Notes: generated from the sequence alone by a model not told the origin. A stretch of DNA of 16,339 nucleotides from an uncultured Hyphomicrobiales bacterium (GCA_903918155.1 CAIXDD010000319.1:1-16339), one strand, 5' to 3'; shown: positions 1 through 6,408, counted from the first letter of the stretch. Translations and numbers: made by a program.

Positions 1-1446
1 CAGCAGCATATAGGGGCTGTCGCAGTCGAGATCGAACCATTCGCTCACATGTTCGCGCAAGACGCTGGGCGCGAAGGGGCGGAAGGATTCGCGATATTTC
101 ACCTTGAGGTTCAGCTGTTTCTGCACCGATGGCGATCGCGGATCCGCAAGAATGGAGCGCGCGCCCAACGCGCGGGGACCGAACTCCATGCGGCCCTGAT
201 GCCAGCCGACGGCCTTTCCCTCCGCAAGCGCCTGGGCCGTTTGCGCGATCATGTCCTCTTCGCTGACCGACTCAAACACGGCGCCGGCGCCCCTGAGCCT
301 CGCCTCGATATCGTCTTGTCCAAATTCAGGGCCGAGATAGGCGCCTTTCATGCCGTCGCTCGCCTGCGCGACGCGCGGACGCTCCAGCATCAGATGATAG
401 GCGCCGAGCGCTGCCCCGACCGCGCCGCCCGCATCGCCTGACGCAGGCTGAATCCAGATATCGTCAAAAACCCTCTCGCGCAGCAGCTTGCCATTGGCCA
501 CGCAATTCAGCGCCACGCCGCCGGCGAGGCACAGATGCTTTTGTCCGGTTTCCTTGCGGATGCCCTTCGCGAGCTTCAGGACGATTTCTTCCGTCACCGC
601 CTGCACGGACGCCGCCAGATCCATTTCGCGTTGTGTGAGCCAGCTTTCCGCCTGCCGCGGCGGCCCGCCGAACAGGTCGGCGAATTTGGCGTTCGTCATC
701 GTGAGGTCGGTGCAATAATTGAAATAGCTCATATCCAGCCGGAACGAGCCGTCGTCCTTGATGTCGATGAGATGGTCCTTGATGAGGCCAAGATATTTGG
801 GCTCGCCATAGGGGGCGAGCCCCATCACCTTGTACTCGCCGGAATTCACCTTGAAGCCCGCGTAATAGGTGAAGGCGGAATACAAGAGCCCCAGCGAATG
901 GGGAAAGTGGATTTCCTTGTGAATGGAAAGCTGGCGACCGGAGCCGATCGCGCATGCGGTGGTGGCCCATTCGCCCACGCCGTCCATCGTCAGGACCGCC
1001 GCGTCCTCGAAGGGCGACGGATAAAAGGCCGAGGCGGCGTGACTGAGATGGTGTTCCGAAAACAAAAGTTTCGAACGCCAGTCGATGTCTGCGCCAAGCG
1101 AGTCCTTCAAGGCGCCGACGATGGTCGTCTTTTGGAAGAGCTTGTCTTTCAACCAGACCGGCAGCGACGTCGCGAAACTCTTGAACCCGCGCGGCGCGAA
1201 AGCGAGATAGGTTTCGATCAACCGTTCGAACTTGAGAAAGGGCTTGTCGTAAAAGGCCACATAATCGAGATCGGAAGGGGCGAGCCCTCCCTCTTCCAGA
1301 CAATAGCGGATGGCATGCGCGGGAAAGCCCGCGTCATGCTTCTTTCGCGTGAAGCGCTCTTCCTGGGCGGCGGCGACGATCTCGCCGTCGATGACCAGAC
1401 AGGCCGCCGCGTCATGGTAATAGGCTGAAACGCCAAGAATCTTCAT
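1..1446 (-). CDS. NodU/TobZ-type O-carbamoyltransferase, 3' end beyond window
   Basis: The reading frame is open from an ATG at 1446 to the left edge (482 codons), so the C-terminus is missing; the family is usually about 580-620 residues. Enzymes of this family move a carbamoyl group from carbamoyl phosphate, via carbamoyl-AMP, to a hydroxyl group on a small molecule or glycan. The N-terminus reads MKILGVSAYYHDAAACLV. The Kae1-like metal site is visible: SEHHLSHAAS with His132, His133 and His136, MDGVGEW with Asp155, and SGDAGGAVGAA with Asp338. A GGVALNC motif precedes this, and the C-terminal domain starts with GRMEFGPRALGARSIL near residue 418, all as in TobZ and NodU. It is the last gene of a three-gene cassette and starts 21 nt after the DUF5989 stop, with only a weak ribosome site. 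The acceptor substrate cannot be told from sequence. The family call is firm. Confidence 0.93.
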   Translation of the reverse strand, partial: MKILGVSAYYHDAAACLVIDGEIVAAAQEERFTRKKHDAGFPAHAIRYCLEEGGLAPSDLDYVAFYDKPFLKFERLIETYLAFAPRGFKSFATSLPVWLKDKLFQKTTIVGALKDSLGADIDWRSKLLFSEHHLSHAASAFYPSPFEDAAVLTMDGVGEWATTACAIGSGRQLSIHKEIHFPHSLGLLYSAFTYYAGFKVNSGEYKVMGLAPYGEPKYLGLIKDHLIDIKDDGSFRLDMSYFNYCTDLTMTNAKFADLFGGPPRQAESWLTQREMDLAASVQAVTEEIVLKLAKGIRKETGQKHLCLAGGVALNCVANGKLLRERVFDDIWIQPASGDAGGAVGAALGAYHLMLERPRVAQASDGMKGAYLGPEFGQDDIEARLRGAGAVFESVSEEDMIAQTAQALAEGKAVGWHQGRMEFGPRALGARSILADPRSPSVQKQLNLKVKYRESFRPFAPSVLREHVSEWFDLDCDSPYMLL

Positions 1447-1467
1447 GTGGTCAAAAGGGCTTCGTGT

Positions 1468-1617
1468 TCAAAATAGCGTGTAGACGAAGGGCGCGACGAC
1501 GGAGCCCTTCGCAGCGATCAGCACCGCGCCGATCATCACCATCACCATGATGATCGGAGCCAACCAGACTTTCCGGCGCGCGCGCAGGAACGCCCATAAT
1601 TCTTTGATGAAATCCAT
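1468..1617 (-). CDS. DUF5989 (SxtK-like) small membrane protein
   Basis: A 49-residue protein starting MDFIKELWAFLRARRKVW and ending APFVYTLF. It has a short, probably amphipathic, positively charged N-terminal segment and one hydrophobic membrane helix (about residues 18-41, PIIMVMVMIGAVLIAAKG). This is the size and pattern I know for DUF5989. The frame extends upstream to 1722, but the ATG at 1617 is chosen because it has a GAGGA ribosome site 5 nt ahead and gives the family length. It lies 13 nt after the SxtJ stop and 21 nt before the carbamoyltransferase, so the three are almost certainly co-transcribed. From memory, the same trio (sxtI, sxtJ, sxtK) occurs in saxitoxin clusters and next to other O-carbamoyltransferases. 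Its function is unknown; a membrane anchor or partner for the enzyme is an inference. Confidence 0.85.
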   Translation of the reverse strand: MDFIKELWAFLRARRKVWLAPIIMVMVMIGAVLIAAKGSVVAPFVYTLF

Positions 1618-1639
1618 CGCGTCCTCGGCAATCAGGCGG

Positions 1640-2026
1640 TCAGAATTGATTTTTGAACGACGCCCCGTCCGGCCCGGGGGGTGATCTGTCGATCCAATGC
1701 GAGCGGACGTCAGCCTTTCCAAGACGCAATTCGTCCCGGCGGAACAGGCGGCCGATCAAGGCGGTGGGCGTGATGATCCCGAAGAAAATGACGCCGAGCG
1801 CGAGAGGGCTGACGATCTTGCTGAGGAGATCGCCCAGAGCCATCCACGCCCTGTTGAAGGGGGCGAGACGCTCAGGCGCGAATTGGGCGACCAGCCCCGC
1901 GACCGCGCCGGCGATCAGCCAGCCCAGGATCGCAGCGAAACCATAGCCCTTATAGGCGCAATAGGCCGCGACGCAGGCGAAAACGCCCGCGAAAAAGAAC
2001 CCGAATTGACGGTTCGGAGGGAGCAC
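1640..2026 (-). CDS. SxtJ family membrane protein
   Basis: A protein of about 128 residues with the start LPPNRQFGFFFAGVFA and the tail DRSPPGPDGASFKNQF, both typical of the SxtJ family. Three hydrophobic segments are visible (about residues 9-26, 31-49 and 75-95), the last followed by GRLFRRDELRLGK, suggesting a membrane protein with a charged tail. No catalytic motif is seen. No ATG exists at this N-terminus. A TTG at 2032 is possible, but the GTG at 2026 is preferred because GAGA lies 7 nt ahead of it, while it is only 1 nt from the TTG. It is the first gene of the cassette. Its function is unknown; it consistently accompanies O-carbamoyltransferases, so a role in anchoring the enzyme or handling its substrate is an inference. 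Confidence 0.85.
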   Translation of the reverse strand: MLPPNRQFGFFFAGVFACVAAYCAYKGYGFAAILGWLIAGAVAGLVAQFAPERLAPFNRAWMALGDLLSKIVSPLALGVIFFGIITPTALIGRLFRRDELRLGKADVRSHWIDRSPPGPDGASFKNQF

Positions 2027-2059
2027 AAGCAAATCTCGCGAATCAATAAAATATAAGTC

Positions 2060-2087
2060 TATATAACATGGACTGGGCTATGCGAAA
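2060..2087 (-). promoter_or_regulatory. Candidate sigma-70-like promoter of the sxtJ cassette
   Basis: On the minus strand TTTCGC (2087-2082) is followed after 16 bp by TATATA (2065-2060), inside the only clearly AT-rich patch of the region (about 2033-2066). Transcription would begin near 2053, some 25 nt before the sxtJ start. The -35 match is poor. A sigma-54-type alternative lies at 2096-2110 (see findings). Read-through from secA is also possible because no good terminator is seen after secA. Confidence 0.35.
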
Positions 2088-2166
2088 CGCCCGCCGCAAA
2101 GCTGGCGCCCCTGACGCAAAACCTAAGATTGCGCGATCTCATAATCGCCGGAAGGCTGGATCGTCA

Positions 2167-2226
2167 GAGGGCCAAACCGTTAATCAGAGGGCCAAGCGGT
2201 CAATCGGAGGACTAAGCGGTCGAAGA
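2167..2226. repeat. Three tandem 20-bp repeats between secA and sxtJ
   Basis: Three head-to-tail units occupy 2167-2186, 2187-2206 and 2207-2226. Each starts GAGG and contains a CCAAGCGGTC-like core. Units 1 and 2 share 16 of 20 positions, units 2 and 3 share 14 of 20. The period is not a multiple of 3 and is close to two turns of the DNA helix. The array lies 50 bp beyond the secA stop and 140-200 bp upstream of the sxtJ start. No coding frame explains it. Confidence 0.8.
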
Positions 2227-2232
2227 GCGAGC

Positions 2233-2248
2233 GCATTCGAACGAATGC
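2233..2248. repeat. Short perfect inverted repeat after secA
   Basis: GCATTCG and CGAATGC are separated by AA. The loop is too short for a good hairpin and no T-run follows on either strand, so a dyad binding site is more likely than a terminator. It sits 29 bp past the secA stop, next to the tandem repeats. Confidence 0.4.
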
Positions 2249-2276
2249 CGCCGCCTGTGCGCAGACGAGCCGTCGC

Positions 2277-5078
2277 TCAGCCCAACGTCCCGTGGCAGTG
2301 CTTGTACTTCTTGCCGGAGCCGCAAGGGCAAGGTTCGTTGCGTCCCACCTTGCCCCATGTGTCGGGATCGGCGGGGTCGCGGACGACTTCCGATTCAACC
2401 GGAGCGAGCGCTGCGTTCTGGAACAGAAGATTCTCGGGCGCGAACTCGCCGGCCGCGATGCGCGCGTTCACCTCGTCGAGATCGACGAGCGCGGCTTGTG
2501 CGGACTCCTGCGCCTCAGGCGCCGGCTGATCGAACGACACTTCGACGTTCAGCAATTGCTGCGTCGCCATTTCGTGCCAACGCGCGATGAGGGCGTTGAA
2601 CAGCTCGAAGGCCTCGGACTTGTATTCGTTGAGGGGGTCGCGCTGGGCGTAACCGCGCCACCCGATCACCTGCCGCAAATGCTCCAGCTGCACGAGATGT
2701 TCGCGCCAGAAATAATCGAGCACCTGCAGGACGACCTGCTTCTCCACCATGCGCATCACGTCGGGCGTGTTGCGCTCGACGCGGCCCGCGTAAACCTCGT
2801 CGGCGAAGGCGTGGATGCGGGCGGAGATCTCCTCCTCTCCCATGCCTTCTTCTTTCGCCCAGTCCGCGACGGGCGGATTGAGGTTGAGCAAGGCGAGATC
2901 GGCCGACAGCGCCTCGATGCCCCAGGCTTCAGGATAGGACTCGCGGGGGATGTGGCGGGCGACAAGCTCGTCGAGCACATTGGCGCGCATATTGGCGACC
3001 GTCTCTTCGACGGACTCGAGCGCCATCATCTCGCGACGCTGCTCGAAGACCACCTTGCGCTGGTCGTTGGCGACGTCGTCATATTTGAGGATGTTCTTGC
3101 GGATGTCGAAATTGCGGGCTTCGACCTTCTGCTGCGCCTTTTCGAGCGCCTTGTTGATCCAGGGATGGACGATGGCCTCGTCTTCCTTGAGGCCAAGGCG
3201 CGTCAGCATCGCGTCCATGCGCTCCGAACCGAAGATGCGCATGAGGTCGTCCTGCAGCGACAGGAAGAATTTCGACCGGCCGGGATCGCCCTGCCGGCCC
3301 GCGCGGCCGCGCAGCTGATTGTCGATGCGCCGGCTCTCGTGGCGTTCGGTGCCGATGATGTAGAGGCCGCCGGCGGCGAGCGCGCGCTCCTTGAAGTTGG
3401 CCACCTCGGCGCGGATCTCGTCTTCCTTCGCCTTGCGCGCGACCTCGTCCTCAAGCGCGCCGCATTCCTGCAGCACGCGCATGTCGGCGTTGCCGCCGAG
3501 CTGGATGTCGGTGCCGCGGCCGGCCATATTGGTCGCGATGGTGATGGCGCCCGGCACGCCCGCCTCCGCGACGATGAAGGCCTCCTGCTCATGGAAGCGC
3601 GCGTTCAGGATGGCGAATTGCCGCGACGGCTTGCCGGCGCGCGCCGCGGCGTAGAGCGCCTGCAGCCCGCGCGGATCTTCGAAATCGATCTGCTTGTATC
3701 CCTGCGCCTTGAGCATTTCGCCCAATTGCTCGGATTTTTCGATCGAGGTCGTGCCGACCAGCATCGGCTGCATATTGGCGTTGGCGGCTTCGATCTCGCG
3801 GATGATGGCGCGCAGCTTCTCTTCGCCCGAGCGATAGACTTCGTCGTCCTCGTCCACGCGGGCGACTGGGCGATTGGTGGGAATCTCCGCCACGTCGAGC
3901 CTGTAGATCTCGGCGAATTCGTCGGCCTCGGTCGCGGCCGTGCCGGTCATGCCGGCGAGTTTCTTGTACAGGCGGAAGTAATTCTGAAACGTGATGGAGG
4001 CGAGCGTCACGTTCTCGGGCTGGACGGCTACGCCCTCCTTGGCCTCGAGCGCCTGGTGCAAGCCCTCCGAGAAGCGGCGTCCCGGCATCATGCGGCCGGT
4101 GAATTCGTCGATGATGACGACTTCGCCGTTGCGCACGATATATTCCTTGTCGCGCTGGAACAGCGTATGCGCCTTCAGCGCCTGCTGCACATGGTGCACG
4201 ATGGTGACGTTGCTGGCGTCATAGAGGGAGGTTTCGCGCAGGAGCCCGGCCTCCGCCAGCAATTCCTCGATGCGTTCATTGCCCGCTTCGGTGAGATTGG
4301 CCGTGCGCTGTTTCTCGTCGATCTCGTAATGTTCGCGCGTCAGCATCGGGATCAGGCGATCGACGGCGAAATAAAGATCCGACTTGTCTTCCGAGGGACC
4401 GGAAATGATGAGCGGCGTGCGCGCCTCGTCGACGAGGATCGAGTCCACTTCGTCGACGATGGCGAAAGAATGCGCGCGCTGCACCATATTCGACAATTCA
4501 TATTTCATATTGTCGCGCAGATAATCGAAGCCGAACTCGTTGTTCGTGCCATAGGTGATGTCTGCGGCGTAGGCGGCGCGGCGTTCCTCGTCGTCCAGAC
4601 CATGGACGATGACGCCGACGCTCATGCCGAGAAACGTATAGACGCGGCCCATCCATTCCGCGTCGCGGCGGGCGAGATAATCGTTGACCGTCACCACATG
4701 CACGCCTTCGCCGGCGAGCGCGTTGAGATAAGTGGCGAGGGTGGCGACGAGCGTCTTGCCTTCGCCCGTGCGCATTTCGGCGATGCCCCCTTCGTGGAGC
4801 ACCATGCCGCCGATCAGCTGCACGACGAAATGCCGCTGGCCGAGGGCGCGCTTGGCCGCCTCGCGCACGGTGGCGAAGGCGGGAACGAGGAGATCGTCGA
4901 GGGTCTTGCCGGCGGCCAGTTCGGCGCGGAATTTTTCGGTCTGGGCGCGGATCTCGTCGTCGCTGAGCCCGGCGAGCTGCGCCTCCATCGCGTTGATCGC
5001 GGCGACCTTGGGGGCCAGGCTCTTGAGGCGGCGATCGTTGGCGGAGCCGAAAATCTTTTTCGCAAAGGCGGCGAGCAT
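2277..5078 (-). CDS. secA: Preprotein translocase ATPase SecA
   Basis: A 933-residue SecA, the motor that drives unfolded preproteins through SecYEG at the inner membrane. It starts MLAAFAKKIFGSANDRR. Motifs include Walker A MRTGEGKT with Lys108, the DEVD box at Asp209 followed by DEARTPLIISG, TNMAGRGTDI and QLRGRAGRQGDPG of the second motor domain, and a C-terminal zinc/SecB-binding tail CPCGSGKKYKHCHGTLG (Cys917, Cys919, Cys928, His929). The open frame continues 89 codons further upstream. The ATG at 5078 is chosen because known SecA proteins begin here and AAGGG lies 6 nt ahead. The gene is divergent from rplU, with a probable 230-nt leader. It is full length and ordinary. Confidence 0.98.
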   Translation of the reverse strand: MLAAFAKKIFGSANDRRLKSLAPKVAAINAMEAQLAGLSDDEIRAQTEKFRAELAAGKTLDDLLVPAFATVREAAKRALGQRHFVVQLIGGMVLHEGGIAEMRTGEGKTLVATLATYLNALAGEGVHVVTVNDYLARRDAEWMGRVYTFLGMSVGVIVHGLDDEERRAAYAADITYGTNNEFGFDYLRDNMKYELSNMVQRAHSFAIVDEVDSILVDEARTPLIISGPSEDKSDLYFAVDRLIPMLTREHYEIDEKQRTANLTEAGNERIEELLAEAGLLRETSLYDASNVTIVHHVQQALKAHTLFQRDKEYIVRNGEVVIIDEFTGRMMPGRRFSEGLHQALEAKEGVAVQPENVTLASITFQNYFRLYKKLAGMTGTAATEADEFAEIYRLDVAEIPTNRPVARVDEDDEVYRSGEEKLRAIIREIEAANANMQPMLVGTTSIEKSEQLGEMLKAQGYKQIDFEDPRGLQALYAAARAGKPSRQFAILNARFHEQEAFIVAEAGVPGAITIATNMAGRGTDIQLGGNADMRVLQECGALEDEVARKAKEDEIRAEVANFKERALAAGGLYIIGTERHESRRIDNQLRGRAGRQGDPGRSKFFLSLQDDLMRIFGSERMDAMLTRLGLKEDEAIVHPWINKALEKAQQKVEARNFDIRKNILKYDDVANDQRKVVFEQRREMMALESVEETVANMRANVLDELVARHIPRESYPEAWGIEALSADLALLNLNPPVADWAKEEGMGEEEISARIHAFADEVYAGRVERNTPDVMRMVEKQVVLQVLDYFWREHLVQLEHLRQVIGWRGYAQRDPLNEYKSEAFELFNALIARWHEMATQQLLNVEVSFDQPAPEAQESAQAALVDLDEVNARIAAGEFAPENLLFQNAALAPVESEVVRDPADPDTWGKVGRNEPCPCGSGKKYKHCHGTLG

Positions 5079-5098
5079 CAGAAACCCTTGTTTTTCAT
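5078..5098 (-). other. Six-codon upstream ORF overlapping the secA start
   Basis: On the minus strand ATG at 5098 opens a tiny frame, M-K-N-K-G-F-stop, whose TGA shares its A with the secA ATG (TGATG). The secA ribosome site AAGGG lies inside it. Its own ribosome site is weak (CGGG only). Whether it is translated is unknown. Confidence 0.25.
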
Positions 5099-5116
5099 GC
5101 CCGTTTCTGGGCGAGG

Positions 5117-5139
5117 GGCCCCGGGCGGACGGCCCCGGG
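5117..5139. repeat. 9-bp direct repeat in the secA leader
   Basis: GGCCCCGGG occurs at 5117-5125 and again at 5131-5139. Each copy contains the palindrome CCCGGG, so the two can pair in the secA transcript around an 8-nt loop. A further IR (TCGGCC at 5143-5148, GGCCGA at 5159-5164) lies next to it. Confidence 0.5.
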
Positions 5140-5267
5140 AAATCGGCCGCAGGCGAATGGCCGACAGACAGCCCCAGACAAACCCCAGCCAGCCGCCTGA
5201 CGCCCGAACTCCGACAGATCGAATTCCGACGTCCGGATGCGCGCGCGACCTCGGACATGCGCAAATC

Positions 5268-5337
5268 GCGGGACCCTGACAGGGCCTGCGAAACAGGCCC
5301 TGCGAAAGCCCGGTCAGAGATAAGATTGGGGTCCCGC
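5268..5337. repeat. Nested inverted repeats at the secA promoter
   Basis: The outer arms GCGGGACCC (5268-5276) and GGGTCCCGC (5329-5337) are a perfect 9-bp inverted repeat. Inside lies a second perfect one, CAGGGCCTG (5280-5288) and CAGGCCCTG (5294-5302), around a 5-nt loop. CTGAC (5276-5280) and GTCAG (5313-5317) can also pair. The right outer arm lies in the spacer of the proposed secA promoter, and the inner hairpin would stand at the very start of the secA transcript. No T-run makes it a terminator. Confidence 0.6.
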
Positions 5338-5345
5338 CTTGTCAA
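5317..5345 (-). promoter_or_regulatory. Probable secA promoter
   Basis: On the minus strand a perfect TTGACA (5345-5340) is followed after 17 bp by TATCTC (5322-5317). The -10 is only a half match, but the -35 and spacing are ideal. Transcription would start near 5310, giving a leader of about 230 nt. Confidence 0.55.
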
Positions 5346-5447
5346 TCAAACCACTGGCGAACCACCGGCGGGCCGCGAACGGGTCAGGCGGGGCGGCGTC
5401 CGGACCGTCCGGAGAGGGACTTGAGGGGCTTTTGGGACCGAAAGCGT

Positions 5448-5476
5448 TTGACTCGAGCAGGGCGCGCCGGCATAAG
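5448..5476 (+). promoter_or_regulatory. Probable rplU-rpmA promoter
   Basis: TTGACT (5448-5453), a 17-bp spacer and CATAAG (5471-5476) form one of the best promoter matches in the window. The start would be near 5483, leaving a leader of about 135 nt before rplU. Confidence 0.65.
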
Positions 5477-5487
5477 AGCCGGGCTCA

Positions 5488-5516
5488 GCGCGGCGTCCGC
5501 CGCGCGTTTTCGTTTT
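5488..5516 (+). promoter_or_regulatory. Terminator-like stem-loop in the rplU leader
   Basis: GCGCGGCG (5488-5495) and CGCCGCGC (5498-5505) pair perfectly and are followed by GTTTTCGTTTT. This looks like an intrinsic terminator but begins only about 5 nt after the proposed start site, so it may instead be a 5' stabilising or regulatory hairpin. Confidence 0.5.
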
Positions 5517-5517
5517 G

Positions 5518-5599
5518 GCGCGCCGTCCCGGTTCGCCATTGCGGGTACAGGGCGCGCTGGTTCCACTGTCAAAAAGCCGGGCGGCACCCGCCAGCCCGG
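5518..5599 (+). promoter_or_regulatory. Two further stem-loops in the rplU leader
   Basis: GCGCGCC (5518-5524) pairs with GGCGCGC (5551-5557), with an inner CCCG (5527-5530) and CGGG (5542-5545). A second hairpin pairs CCGGGCGGC (5577-5585) with GCC and GCCCGG (5590-5599) around ACCC, with one bulged A. The second ends about 10 nt before the GGAAG ribosome site of rplU, close enough to influence translation. Confidence 0.45.
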
Positions 5600-5618
5600 A
5601 TGAACACGGAAGAAGACG

Positions 5619-5933
5619 ATGTTCGCAGTCATCAAAACCGGCGGCAAGCAATATCGCGTCGCCGCCCAAGACGAAATCACGATCATGACCCTCGCCGGGG
5701 ACGCCGGCTCGAAGGTCACCTTTGAAGACGTTCTCATGGTCGCCGACGGCGACGATGTGAAGCTTGGCGCGCCCAATGTGGCCGGCGCCAAGGTGTTCGG
5801 CGAGATCGTCGAGCAGACGCGCGGCGAGAAGGTCATCGCCTTCAAGAAGCGCCGCCGCAAGAATTCGAAGCGCAAGCGCGGCCATCGTCAGGACCTGACG
5901 ATCGTCCGGATCACCGAGATCAAGGCCGCCTGA
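5619..5933 (+). CDS. rplU: 50S ribosomal protein L21
   Basis: A 104-residue protein of normal L21 length. It starts MFAVIKTGGKQYRV and carries the basic stretch FKKRRRKNSKRKRGHRQ near residues 75-91 that binds 23S rRNA, followed by TIVRITEI. The start is fixed by the family N-terminus and by GGAAG 9 nt ahead. It is the first gene of a two-gene unit with rpmA and has a long structured leader, suggesting feedback or attenuation control, although that is inferred. Confidence 0.97.
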   Translation: MFAVIKTGGKQYRVAAQDEITIMTLAGDAGSKVTFEDVLMVADGDDVKLGAPNVAGAKVFGEIVEQTRGEKVIAFKKRRRKNSKRKRGHRQDLTIVRITEIKAA

Positions 5934-5947
5934 GCGCGAGAGCGCGC

Positions 5948-5999
5948 GCGGTCCTGAGGGACCGCCCCATGTTCAACCCGAGAGCGTCTGAGGCGCTCT
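5948..5999 (+). other. Two hairpins between rplU and rpmA
   Basis: GCGGTCC (5948-5954) pairs with GGACCGC (5959-5965) around TGAG, and AGAGCG (5981-5986) pairs with CGCTCT (5994-5999). Neither is followed by a T-run. They are probably mRNA-stability or processing structures rather than terminators. Confidence 0.45.
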
Positions 6000-6020
6000 G
6001 ACGAATTCAGGAGCAGGAAA

Positions 6021-6293
6021 ATGGCTCACAAAAAGGCAGGCGGCTCGTCCCGCAACGGCCGCGATTCCGACGGCCGTCGCCTCGGCGTCAAGAAGTTCGG
6101 CGGCGAAAGCGTCGTCAGCGGCAACATTCTCGTCCGCCAGCGCGGCACGAAATGGCATCCGGGCCGCAATGTCGGCATCGGCAAGGACCACACGCTCTTC
6201 GCGCTCGTGGACGGGAAGGTCGAGTTCAAGGCCTCGAAATTCCGCGATTCCGTGTCGGTCGTGCCGGCCCAGAAACTGCAGGCCGCCGAATAA
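6021..6293 (+). CDS. rpmA: 50S ribosomal protein L27
   Basis: A 90-residue L27 starting MAHKKAGGSSRNGRDSDG, whose N-terminal tail reaches the peptidyl transferase centre. GGNILVRQRGTKWHPG-like core residues (SGNILVRQRGTKWHPG) and GIGKDHTLFAL follow. There is no Firmicute-type cleaved N-terminal extension. AGGAG stands 8 nt ahead of the ATG. It follows rplU after 87 nt and is followed by the operon terminator at 6381-6408. Confidence 0.98.
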   Translation: MAHKKAGGSSRNGRDSDGRRLGVKKFGGESVVSGNILVRQRGTKWHPGRNVGIGKDHTLFALVDGKVEFKASKFRDSVSVVPAQKLQAAE

Positions 6294-6307
6294 GGCGAGG
6301 CTCGAAC

Positions 6308-6343
6308 GAAGGGCCCGCCGGCGTCACGCCCCGCGGACCCTTC
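6308..6343 (+). other. Long hairpin after rpmA
   Basis: GAAGGG (6308-6313) pairs with CCCTTC (6338-6343), continued after one C-A mismatch by CCGC/GCGG and capped by GGCG-TCA-CGCC. No T-run follows. It lies 15 nt past the rpmA stop and could protect the mRNA 3' end. Confidence 0.4.
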
Positions 6344-6380
6344 CCGAGCGATCGCGACAGGTCCGGACGCCGGATTTACG

Positions 6381-6408
6381 GGGAGGCCTCTGGTCTCCCT
6401 TTTTCTTT
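6381..6408 (+). terminator. Intrinsic terminator of rplU-rpmA
   Basis: GGGAGGCC (6381-6388) and GGTCTCCC (6392-6399) form an 8-bp stem with one G-U pair and a TCT loop, followed directly by TTTTTCTTT. This is a textbook Rho-independent terminator and separates the ribosomal genes from the GNAT-obgE run. Confidence 0.85.

Larger units (their letters stand above)
5079..5618. other. Divergent secA / rplU control region, no gene
   Basis: These 540 bp contain no convincing gene. The open frames crossing them show no recognisable protein and belong to the general openness of GC-rich DNA. The region holds the probable secA promoter (minus) and the probable rplU promoter (plus) about 130 bp apart, a structured secA leader on the left and a structured rplU leader on the right. 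No tRNA or SRP RNA motif was seen. Confidence 0.7.

Noticed and set aside
535..1428. 297-codon plus-strand frame and a 279-codon minus-strand frame (464-1303) within the carbamoyltransferase
   Set aside because: The first is in-phase antisense, the second is a shifted frame. The true frame (start 1446) reads through to the window edge with all family motifs intact.
2167..2226. CRISPR array
   Set aside because: The units touch each other without spacers and differ between copies; no cas gene is present.
2292..5279. 995-codon open frame on the plus strand, antisense to secA
   Set aside because: Same phase effect as above; secA is clearly the real gene and the antisense product shows no family features.
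5100..5340. SRP (4.5S) RNA or tRNA in the secA-rplU gap
   Set aside because: The conserved SRP GGAAGCAGCC-type motif and any cloverleaf or T-loop sequence are missing.
5079..5345. 89-residue N-terminal extension of SecA, including an in-frame ATG (MSEVARAS...)
   Set aside because: Known SecA proteins begin at the MLAAFAKK position, which has a good ribosome site; the extension lacks SecA-like sequence and covers the predicted promoter.
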